DNA from: Parcubacteria group bacterium GW2011_GWD2_43_10
GTDB lineage: Bacteria > Patescibacteriota > Patescibacteriia > Veblenbacterales > UBA10138
Direction of reading: 5' to 3'
DNA length: 9,507 bases
NCBI GenBank assembly: GCA_000995845.1
Contig: LCEZ01000022.1
Location: 1-9,507 of the forward strand
Shown here piece by piece: positions 1 through 5,009 of this stretch (the first letter of the stretch is position 1; each line of letters opens with the position of its first letter). The notes below the pieces were generated by a model. It did not search any database, had not been told where the DNA came from, and saw only the letters and a program-made list of their open reading frames with translations. The position numbers and the translations under genes were made by a program.

Positions 1-602
1 AATTCCAGCATGGTTTTGTAATGATCAAACTCATGGGTGCGAAAATTGTCCCGTTTGGCTGTTTCCTGAAGTAAATTCCAAAAATTATCAAACTCAGCTA
101 AGTTAGCCCAACGGAATTTCAAACCTTTGCGTTCAGCCAAACGCATGTTATAGCGAGTTTTTTCGTGCATGTTGGCAATTATCGACTCCCAGGCAGGCTT
201 AAAATCAACCACGCTAGTAGCTGACGGATTTACTGGTTTTGTTTTGCAAGATTTAGCTGGTGAGATATTTGGTTCAATTCTTAAAAAGATTGTCTTATCA
301 GACTTTAAATAATTCACCAAATTTAATAAGGCCTCTTGTTTAATAACATCTGAACAATCAGCTATAAAATGTGGCCCTTTGGGGGCAAACCAATAAAAAT
401 ACTGAAAAGGTAACTGGCTTTTAATTAACAGGACTAATCCAATTATCTTATTATCTTGAAAATAACCAAGTGTTTTGGTGGCTGAGCCTAAACGTTCCTG
501 AAGTTTTGCCCAAGCCGGCGATTGCAAAAAAATGCCTGGTTGCAAACCAGCAGCCTGTATAAAACCCCAGTGTTCGGCCTCACTCTCAAGCTCTCGCCAC
601 AT
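1..602 (-). CDS. FemAB-family peptidoglycan-bridge aminoacyltransferase (partial, C-terminus off the left edge)
   Basis: The first 200 residues are present, reading from an ATG at 600-602. Seen in the sequence: FLQSPAWAKLQ at residues 25-35, WFAPKGP at 71-77, and HEKTRYNMRLAERKG at 146-160. The last is followed by a segment beginning a second GNAT-like half. Together these match the FemAB/FemX family (lipid II:amino acid transferases with a GNAT-type fold), which use aminoacyl-tRNA to add residues to the peptidoglycan stem peptide. Known family members are cytoplasmic or membrane-associated. The donor amino acid cannot be told from sequence. The start lies 5 nt after the ruvA stop, so the two genes are probably co-transcribed. 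There is no clear Shine-Dalgarno before the start, so translational coupling to ruvA is likely. Two sampled rows (241-360) are only about 27-30% GC. The family call is firm and the substrate unknown. Confidence 0.85.
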   Translation of the reverse strand, partial: MWRELESEAEHWGFIQAAGLQPGIFLQSPAWAKLQERLGSATKTLGYFQDNKIIGLVLLIKSQLPFQYFYWFAPKGPHFIADCSDVIKQEALLNLVNYLKSDKTIFLRIEPNISPAKSCKTKPVNPSATSVVDFKPAWESIIANMHEKTRYNMRLAERKGLKFRWANLAEFDNFWNLLQETAKRDNFRTHEFDHYKTMLE

Positions 603-607
603 AACTA

Positions 608-1177
608 TTACTGTCTGCCTAGATACTTTAAGGCAAATTTTATTTTGTCCGACAGGCTTTCCCCTTGCCCAGATGTTTCTTTAACAGCCCGTCTAGCTTC
701 CGCCAATGAATAGCCCAAACCCGTAATCGCTTCTACTAGGGCGGCATCATCACTAGTGACTGTACCACCACTAGTAGCCATCTCTACTTTATCTTTAAGT
801 TCAGTAACTAATCTTTCCGCGGTTTTTTTACCTATACCATGAACGCGATGGAGGCTGGCGGCATCATCGCGGGCAACAGCCTGGCGGATATCGTCCGGCC
901 GGGCCGTATCCATGATGTTAAGGGCTGAACGAGGACCTACACCGGAAACGGTTAGCAATAATTTGTAAAATGATAAATCTTTTGATTCGGTAAAACCAAA
1001 AAGTTCCTGGGCATCTTCCCGTACATTAAAATGAGTATAAAGCGTCACCTCTTTGCCGGGCTTCATTTTGGTAGCCAGCTCCCGTGTGACAAAAACTTCA
1101 TAACCAACACCTCCCAACTCAACTACCACCGAGCGTTCGGTTGCCGCCGCTATTACGCCTTTAATTTGAGCTATCAT
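608..1177 (-). CDS. ruvA: Holliday junction branch migration protein RuvA
   Basis: RuvA binds four-way DNA junctions as a tetramer and loads the RuvB motor for branch migration. From the chosen start the protein is 189 residues, close to the usual 190-205. Seen: N-terminal OB fold starting MIAQIKG; the hallmark THFNVREDAQELFGF at 48-62; helix-hairpin-helix motifs around 74-90 (SGVGPRSAL) and 108-124 (VHGIGKKTAERL), which contact the DNA backbone; a variable linker at about 132-142; and a C-terminal three-helix RuvB-binding domain (LGYSLAEARRAV to the end). An upstream in-frame ATG at 1252 would add 25 residues, but these have no family counterpart. A promoter sits between the two starts, with its -10 box 6 nt before the ATG at 1177, so the longer form would not be transcribed from it. 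The message is probably leaderless, with no Shine-Dalgarno. It is divergent from uvrB and followed 5 nt later by a FemAB-type gene. Confidence 0.95.
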   Translation of the reverse strand: MIAQIKGVIAAATERSVVVELGGVGYEVFVTRELATKMKPGKEVTLYTHFNVREDAQELFGFTESKDLSFYKLLLTVSGVGPRSALNIMDTARPDDIRQAVARDDAASLHRVHGIGKKTAERLVTELKDKVEMATSGGTVTSDDAALVEAITGLGYSLAEARRAVKETSGQGESLSDKIKFALKYLGRQ

Positions 1178-1183
1178 ATCTTT

Positions 1184-1212
1184 ATTATAAGGCCTATAAA
1201 CCTTATTGACAA
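1184..1212 (-). promoter_or_regulatory. ruvA promoter, sigma70-type, probably leaderless
   Basis: On the minus strand, TTGTCA (1207-1212, 5 of 6 to TTGACA) and a perfect TATAAT (1184-1189) are separated by exactly 17 bp. The expected transcription start is near 1177, which is the A of the ruvA ATG. This both predicts a leaderless message and decides the ruvA start. The assignment is from consensus and spacing only. Confidence 0.75.
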
Positions 1213-1314
1213 AACAAAATTTATCTAGGCTGGGTTTATTTTTATTTAGCACTGAGGCATACTATCTGCGTAGCATGGAATTCAAACTTAAGGCAAAATT
1301 TAAACCGACTGGCG

Positions 1315-1366
1315 ACCCCGCAACAGAGCTCACTGACGCTCGCACGCTACGGGGCGAGACAACTGC
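1315..1366. repeat. GC-rich element, copy A (upstream of uvrB)
   Basis: This stretch begins ACCCCG (1315-1320), continues to TACGGGGC (1348-1355) and ends with ACTGC (1362-1366). The same three words occur in the same order and near-identical spacing at 4577-4629 before rpsT, with partial matches between them (CAGA, CAC, GACG). CCCCG and CGGGG could pair as an outer stem, and CTCGC...GCGAG within it could form an alternative small stem. It stands out as GC-rich against AT-rich intergenic sequence. The function is unknown; two copies in one window suggest a small dispersed repeat, but chance similarity of GC-rich DNA is not excluded. Confidence 0.4.
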
Positions 1367-1372
1367 TATAAA
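1364..1372 (+). promoter_or_regulatory. Probable extended -10 promoter for uvrB
   Basis: TGCTATAAA matches the extended -10 pattern TGnTATAAT with one mismatch. It ends 9 nt before the uvrB ATG, so transcription would start about 0-3 nt before the start codon. No good -35 hexamer is present at 16-18 bp, as expected for extended -10 promoters. No Shine-Dalgarno precedes uvrB, which fits a leaderless or near-leaderless message. Confidence 0.45.
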
Positions 1373-1381
1373 CCATACTCT

Positions 1382-3394
1382 ATGAACCAGAATAAATTTC
1401 ATCTGAAATCTCCCTTCAAACCGACTGGCGACCAGCCGCAGGCTATAGATAAGCTTGAGGCCGGCCTTAGGCGCAACCTAAGGCATCAAACATTATTGGG
1501 GGTAACCGGCTCCGGCAAAACCTTTTCCATGGCTAATGTGATTGCCCGATTGCAACGGCCGGCTTTGATTATCTCCCATAATAAAACTTTGGCCGCACAA
1601 TTAGCTGCTGAATTTCAGGAATTTTTTCCAGAAAACGCGGTGAATTATTTTGTTTCTTATTATGATTATTATCAGCCAGAAGCTTACATTCCTTCCTCTG
1701 ATACTTATATTGAAAAAGAAACGCAGCTTAATGAGGAAATAGACAGATTAAGACACGCCGCCACCCAAAGCATCCTCTCGCGACGCGATACTATTATAGT
1801 AGCGAGCGTGTCCTGTATTTACGGTTTAGGCAGTCCGGCTGAATATGCCAAAATCAGAATTCAACTTAAAAAAGATGCCGCTTTCCCTCGACAAAAGCTT
1901 TTGCGCCGGCTGGCTGAATTGCAATACAGTCGCAATGATGTTGATTTTCACCGCGGGACTTTCCGGGTTAAAGGTGAAATGGTAGATATATATCCAGCTG
2001 ACGCTCTAGATAAATATGTACACTTGGGGTTTAACGGCGATGTTATTGAAACAATAGAAGAGCGGACTATTTTAACTGGCGAAACTACAATTGGTTTAAC
2101 TAACATCGATATTTATCCAGCCACCCATTATGTGGCACCGGCGGAAAGATTTACCGAATCATTAGATATGATTGAAAAAGATCTATCAATTAAGGTAAAT
2201 GAATTTACCAAAGCTGGTAAATTATTAGAAGCCCAGCGCTTGAAAGAGCGCACCAATTTTGACTTGGAGATGATGCGCACCGTCGGCTACTGCAACGGCA
2301 TAGAAAACTACTCTCGTTATTTTGATGGACGTAAACTAGGGGAGCCGCCTTATACTTTGCTGGATTATTTGCCTAAAGATGCCTTGGTATTTATTGACGA
2401 ATCACATATGACCATTCCGCAAATTACCGGCATGCTGGCTGGCGACCGATCACGCAAACAAACTCTGATTGATTTCGGGTTTAGACTGCCCGCAGCCTTT
2501 GATAATCGCCCCTTAAGTTTTGATGAATTCAATAAAAAAGTTAACCGGCTGGTTTATTTTTCCGCCACCCCTGGTGACTATGAAAAAAAAGTATCAGAAC
2601 AAATAGTGGAACAATTAATCCGCCCCACGGGACTCTTAGACCCGACTATTGAAATTAAACCAACCAAGCACCAAGTGGATGACTTGGTGCACCAAGTGCG
2701 CGAACGCACCAAGAAAAAACAGCGCGTCTTGATTACTACCCTGACCAAAAGAATGTCCGAGGACCTGGCTGATTATTTAACTGACGAGGGTATTAAAGTT
2801 CACTACCTTCACTCTGAAATTGACACTATGGAGCGTTTGGAAATCTTGCGGAGTCTGCGTCTGGGAGAGGTAGATGCACTGGTTGGTATTAATCTCCTGC
2901 GTGAAGGTTTGGATCTGCCTGAGGTTAGCTTGGTGGCGATCTTAGATGCAGATAAAGAAGGTTTCTTACGTGGTGAAACTGCCCTGATTCAAACCATGGG
3001 CCGAGCTGCCCGCCACGCTGACGGTCATGTGATTATGTATGCCGATGTTTTAACCAATTCCATGAAGCGGGCTATCAGCGAAACTAATCGCCGCCGGCAG
3101 ATCCAGGAAGACTACAATCGTGCACATAAAATAAAACCAAAAACTATTATAAAAGCGATAAGCGAATCACGGCTGGCTGGTGCTAAAATTTCCACCGAAC
3201 CAATTCCGCTGATTAAAGAATTAAAACTTGATAAAATTTCCCCTGACGAACTAAAACATATAATCACTGACCTTAACTCTCAGATGGAATTGGCTGCCCA
3301 AAACCTGGAATTTGAACGGGCGGCTGTAATCCGAGATCAGATAAATGAACTGGGCGATTTTTCTAAAAAAGGAAAAAGGGCTACACGCAGGTAG
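1382..3394 (+). CDS. uvrB: Excinuclease ABC subunit B (UvrB)
   Basis: UvrB is the damage-verifying helicase-like subunit of the UvrABC nucleotide excision repair nuclease. It receives damaged DNA from UvrA and recruits UvrC. The protein is 670 residues, nearly the same as E. coli UvrB (673), and complete. Seen: Walker A GVTGSGKT at 40-47; the beta-hairpin region rich in tyrosine (SYYDYYQPEAYIPSSD, near 92-107) that clamps a DNA strand; Walker B-type DESH at 339-342; SATPGDYE and the RPTGLLDP stretch; helicase motifs in the C-terminal RecA-like half (LLREGLDLPEVSL and QTMGRAARH); and a C-terminal UVR domain at about 622-657 (NLEFERAAVIRDQI) that binds UvrC. No key residue appears missing. The start matches family N-termini (xFKPTGDQP). 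The gene is divergent from ruvA, and its last codons and stop lie inside the terminator hairpin of the convergent phosphoribosyltransferase gene. Confidence 0.98.
   Translation: MNQNKFHLKSPFKPTGDQPQAIDKLEAGLRRNLRHQTLLGVTGSGKTFSMANVIARLQRPALIISHNKTLAAQLAAEFQEFFPENAVNYFVSYYDYYQPEAYIPSSDTYIEKETQLNEEIDRLRHAATQSILSRRDTIIVASVSCIYGLGSPAEYAKIRIQLKKDAAFPRQKLLRRLAELQYSRNDVDFHRGTFRVKGEMVDIYPADALDKYVHLGFNGDVIETIEERTILTGETTIGLTNIDIYPATHYVAPAERFTESLDMIEKDLSIKVNEFTKAGKLLEAQRLKERTNFDLEMMRTVGYCNGIENYSRYFDGRKLGEPPYTLLDYLPKDALVFIDESHMTIPQITGMLAGDRSRKQTLIDFGFRLPAAFDNRPLSFDEFNKKVNRLVYFSATPGDYEKKVSEQIVEQLIRPTGLLDPTIEIKPTKHQVDDLVHQVRERTKKKQRVLITTLTKRMSEDLADYLTDEGIKVHYLHSEIDTMERLEILRSLRLGEVDALVGINLLREGLDLPEVSLVAILDADKEGFLRGETALIQTMGRAARHADGHVIMYADVLTNSMKRAISETNRRRQIQEDYNRAHKIKPKTIIKAISESRLAGAKISTEPIPLIKELKLDKISPDELKHIITDLNSQMELAAQNLEFERAAVIRDQINELGDFSKKGKRATRR
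2669..2697. repeat. Inverted repeat and 16-bp palindrome inside uvrB
   Basis: CACCAAGT (2669-2676), ACTTGGTG (2682-2689) and CACCAAGT (2690-2697) follow each other. The second pair forms a perfect 16-bp palindrome ACTTGGTGCACCAAGT at 2682-2697, and the first pair a hairpin with a 5-nt loop. A further CACCAAG lies at about 2707-2713. The DNA encodes HQVDDLVHQV in frame, so the repeat may simply follow from the repeated peptide HQV. Confidence 0.5.
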
Positions 3395-3397
3395 CCC
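3373..3397 (-). terminator. Rho-independent terminator of the phosphoribosyltransferase gene, overlapping the uvrB 3' end
   Basis: GGGCTAC (3378-3384) and GTAGCCC (3391-3397) form a perfect 7-bp stem with a 6-nt loop. On the minus strand the stem is followed by TTTTT (3373-3377). On the plus strand no T-run follows, so it should act mainly on the minus-strand gene. The uvrB stop codon (3392-3394) lies in one arm, so the last uvrB codons are constrained by this structure. Confidence 0.75.
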
Positions 3398-3418
3398 TAG
3401 GGGAAATGGATATTACTT

Positions 3419-4030
3419 TCAGTTTAGATTAATTTTTTCTCTTAGTTTTTTTATTAGGACTTCATCAGGTTCCACGATCCAAGGCATTATTCCGGTCAAT
3501 GGCTCAGGATACTCAATCATACCAACATAATTTGCCTTATATTTTGACCAGCTCTTTCGCCATAAACAAGCTGTATGAAATAGATTATTGCCAGGGTGTC
3601 TAGCTTGGATATCCTCTATCACGGCTGTTATTGAATCACCTGAATCAATAAGATGATCAACTACTAAAACATTTTCGTAAAAATGGCTAAGATTATACGG
3701 CAAAGAAGTAAAATTCTTTTTTTGATCAATAAACAATGAATGTTTTGCTACTATGACCTGGTGCTTGGTTCCACTTTGGTTAGTTAAACTTTCGTTATAG
3801 GCTTTTGCCCTAAAAATTGCATGTGGTATGTCTAATACTTTTGAGAATATTACTCCTAAAGGTATTCCACTCTGTCCAATTGAAACCAATAAATCATACT
3901 TATATTTACTATCAAGAACTTGTTTAATTAGTTCTTCTATTAGTGCCGCTTTCTCTGCCATTGTCACAAATAACAAAGGGGTTCCATTTTCCCATTTGTA
4001 GGAATCATATGAACGTTTTATTTCCAGCAT
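3419..4030 (-). CDS. Phosphoribosyltransferase-fold protein (purine/xanthine PRTase-like)
   Basis: This 203-residue protein has the type I phosphoribosyltransferase core. DLLVSIGQSGIPLG at 46-59 is the early substrate/PRPP strand-loop, and VLVVDHLIDSGDS at 121-133 is the PRPP-binding loop motif. The C-terminal MPWIV (182-186) followed by charged helices resembles the W-rich tails of Hpt1/Gpt-like enzymes that salvage purine bases using PRPP. One oddity: the acidic pair usual in the motif (D/E-D) is D125-H126 here, while D129 and the S-G-x-S loop remain. The base used cannot be determined. The gene stands alone between uvrB and the RibL-like gene, with its own Shine-Dalgarno and terminator. 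Sampled rows (3601-3720, 3841-3900) are about 27-37% GC, AT-rich relative to much of polA and holA, which may point to separate acquisition. It uses TGA as stop, with a TAA two codons later. Confidence 0.75.
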   Translation of the reverse strand: MLEIKRSYDSYKWENGTPLLFVTMAEKAALIEELIKQVLDSKYKYDLLVSIGQSGIPLGVIFSKVLDIPHAIFRAKAYNESLTNQSGTKHQVIVAKHSLFIDQKKNFTSLPYNLSHFYENVLVVDHLIDSGDSITAVIEDIQARHPGNNLFHTACLWRKSWSKYKANYVGMIEYPEPLTGIMPWIVEPDEVLIKKLREKINLN

Positions 4031-4035
4031 TTTAT

Positions 4036-4039
4036 CCTC
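4036..4039 (-). promoter_or_regulatory. Shine-Dalgarno of the phosphoribosyltransferase gene
   Basis: GAGG on the minus strand, 5 nt before the ATG at 4028-4030. It supports this start and shows that this gene, unlike ruvA and uvrB, has a conventional leader. Confidence 0.65.
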
Positions 4040-4088
4040 GCTATTGATTATTTTAAAGAATGTATTAGTTTTTTTTATGATGCTACCC

Positions 4089-4094
4089 TATAAT
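4089..4094 (+). promoter_or_regulatory. -10 box of the RibL-like gene
   Basis: A perfect TATAAT ends only 4 nt before the ATG at 4099 and 10 nt before the ATG at 4105. A start of transcription at about 4101 would leave the 4105 ATG near the 5' end of a leaderless message and exclude the 4099 ATG. No convincing -35 is seen. The overlapping minus-strand TATTAT (4090-4095) could serve the divergent phosphoribosyltransferase gene, but this is weaker. Confidence 0.55.
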
Positions 4095-4098
4095 AAGA

Positions 4099-4542
4099 AT
4101 GACTATGAGTCAAGAGCCTAAACAAAACCGTGTCCTAGTTTTTGGTACTTTTGATCTACTACATCCGGGGCATCTTTCTTTTTTGCGCCAAGCGCGCAAA
4201 TTGGGGCGCGAGCTTTATGTGGTGGTAGCGCGCGACAAAAATTCGGAAAAACTTAAGGGTAAGCATCCGATACAAAATGAACAATTTCGCCTAAATGCCA
4301 TCGCTAAACTGCCTTTTGTCACCAAGGCCTTACTTGGACAAATAGAGCTAAGCCACCGCTACAAACTGGTACGGGAATTAGAGCCGGACATTATCGCGCT
4401 AGGTTATGATCAATTTCTCTTAACCACTACCTTAGCTGATGATTTTAAAGTATTAGGTTTGAATATCCAATTGGTTCGCTTAAAGCCATATCGGGCTGAC
4501 CGATATAAAAGCTCAATCCTGCGCCAGAAGTTAAATAACTAA
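4099..4542 (+). CDS. RibL-like FAD synthase / cytidylyltransferase-family nucleotidyltransferase
   Basis: This is a small single-domain nucleotidyltransferase (147 residues from the first ATG, 145 from the second at 4105). Seen: GTFDLLHPGH at 16-25 with the HxxH nucleotide-binding pair H22 and H25; VVVARDKNSEKLKG at 41-54; LGYDQ at 101-105; and RYKSSILR at 135-142, corresponding to the ISSTxI signature. The ARD-KGK-P and LGYDQ pattern is closest to archaeal RibL-type FAD synthases (FMN + ATP to FAD), distinct from bacterial bifunctional RibF. TagD-type glycerol-3-phosphate cytidylyltransferase is an alternative from the same family. The -10 box placement favours the second ATG (4105). The gene is followed by rpsT after a 158-bp gap with its own promoter, so the two are probably separate units. 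Confidence 0.8.
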   Translation: MTMSQEPKQNRVLVFGTFDLLHPGHLSFLRQARKLGRELYVVVARDKNSEKLKGKHPIQNEQFRLNAIAKLPFVTKALLGQIELSHRYKLVRELEPDIIALGYDQFLLTTTLADDFKVLGLNIQLVRLKPYRADRYKSSILRQKLNN

Positions 4543-4546
4543 ACAG

Positions 4547-4575
4547 TTGACAAAAAATTATTACACCCTTACACT
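4547..4575 (+). promoter_or_regulatory. rpsT promoter
   Basis: A perfect TTGACA (4547-4552), then 17 bp, then TACACT (4570-4575, 4 of 6 to TATAAT). The -35 starts 4 nt after the stop codon of the RibL-like gene. Transcription would begin near 4582, giving an rpsT leader of about 119 nt. Confidence 0.65.
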
Positions 4576-4576
4576 T

Positions 4577-4629
4577 ACCCCGAACCAGATCCGCACAGGA
4601 CGGAACGGTACGGGGCATAGCCCCACTGC
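4577..4629. repeat. GC-rich element, copy B (upstream of rpsT)
   Basis: ACCCCG (4577-4582), TACGGGGC (4609-4616) and ACTGC (4625-4629) repeat the order of copy A at 1315-1366. Word-to-word spacing is 32 versus 33 nt and 16 versus 14 nt. It overlaps the expected transcription start of rpsT, so only part would be in the RNA. See copy A for the comparison and the caveats. Confidence 0.4.
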
Positions 4630-4641
4630 AACTTAGTTGCA
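4612..4641 (+). promoter_or_regulatory. Two consecutive hairpins in the rpsT leader
   Basis: GGGGC-ATA-GCCCC (4612-4624) is followed 2 nt later by TGCAAC-TTA-GTTGCA (4627-4641). Both stems are perfect with 3-nt loops. Neither is followed by a T-run, so they are not terminators. About 60 nt of A/T-rich, Shine-Dalgarno-free sequence separates them from the rpsT ATG. S20 is autoregulated in E. coli, so a role in feedback control is possible but unproven here. Confidence 0.5.
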
Positions 4642-4700
4642 CGCTCTCAACTAAACGACATTTTACTATATATTTGATTTTTAAATTTTGATTTTCTTAT

Positions 4701-4964
4701 ATGCCAAATACCAAAGCGGCAACGAAAGCTTTGCGGCAAACTAAAAAGCGCACCGCCCGCAATCGCCAATTAAAATCCGGGGTGGAAATAGCTTTACGTT
4801 ATGCCCGCCGCGCCATTGCTGCCAAGGGCAGTGAAGCTGCCAAATTAGCCTCCCAGGCTATTAAATTACTAGATAAGGCCAGCCAAAAAGGTACGCTTAA
4901 ACACAATACTGCGGCCAGGCTGAAGTCTCGCTTAATGAAATCATTCAATAAGACAAAAAAGTAG
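4701..4964 (+). CDS. rpsT: 30S ribosomal protein S20
   Basis: S20 is a small, basic, all-helical protein that binds 16S rRNA at the base of the 30S subunit early in assembly. This one is 87 residues, the same length as in E. coli. Seen: start MPNTKAATKALRQTKKRTARN, rich in Lys/Arg/Thr, then a central helix (AARRAIAAKGSEAAKLASQAI-like) and the conserved late stretch KGTLKHNTAARLKSRL at 63-78, matching the family's KGxxHKNxAARxKSRL. The gene has its own promoter and a structured leader, but no Shine-Dalgarno before the ATG; the 25 nt upstream are almost only A and T. It is monocistronic, ending at the terminator at 4980-5009, and converges with holA. Confidence 0.95.
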   Translation: MPNTKAATKALRQTKKRTARNRQLKSGVEIALRYARRAIAAKGSEAAKLASQAIKLLDKASQKGTLKHNTAARLKSRLMKSFNKTKK

Positions 4965-4979
4965 CTTACTTGTAATATC

Positions 4980-5009
4980 AAAAACATCCCATTTGGTGGG
5001 GTGTTTTTT
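4980..5009. terminator. Bidirectional Rho-independent terminator between rpsT and holA
   Basis: AAAAACATCCCA (4980-4991) pairs with TGGGGTGTTTTT (4997-5008) over 12 bp with one G-T wobble and a 5-nt loop. On the plus strand the T-run is 5004-5009; on the minus strand the matching T-run comes from 4980-4984. The holA stop codon (5008-5010) lies at the foot of the stem, so one hairpin serves both convergent genes. Confidence 0.85.

Larger units (their letters stand above)
1275..1385 (+). pseudogene. 36-codon ORF resembling the UvrB N-terminus (duplicated 5' fragment or leader ORF)
   Basis: This ORF reads ATG to TGA, and its stop overlaps the uvrB ATG (ATGA arrangement, different frame). Residues 3-14 (FKLKAKFKPTGD) align with uvrB residues 6-17 (FHLKSPFKPTGD). 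Both are followed by a proline, after which similarity ends and the ORF enters the GC-rich element at 1315-1366. At DNA level, 16 bases (AAACCGACTGGCGACC) are identical at 1302-1317 and 1418-1433, while the codons just before differ. It therefore looks like a truncated second uvrB 5' end rather than a recent tandem duplication. It could be a remnant of recombination with a diverged uvrB, or a translated upstream ORF coupled to uvrB. No Shine-Dalgarno is visible before its ATG. The similarity is directly seen; the origin is inference. Confidence 0.5.

Noticed and set aside
1206..1211. Plus-strand TTGACA as a -35 for uvrB
   Set aside because: No -10 box lies 16-18 bp downstream. The hexamer is the near-palindromic complement of the ruvA -35.
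1178..1252. 25-codon N-terminal extension of ruvA from an upstream ATG
   Set aside because: It has no counterpart in RuvA proteins, and the ruvA promoter (-35 and -10) lies inside it, so the extension would not be on the transcript.
608..1252. Plus-strand ORFs within ruvA (for example at 522-713 and 1031-1228)
   Set aside because: Antisense shadows of ruvA and femAB without recognisable protein features.
1302..1433. Transposon insertion with a 16-bp target-site duplication
   Set aside because: The similarity extends beyond the 16 bp at protein level with diverged codons, there are no terminal inverted repeats at the junctions, and there is no transposase.
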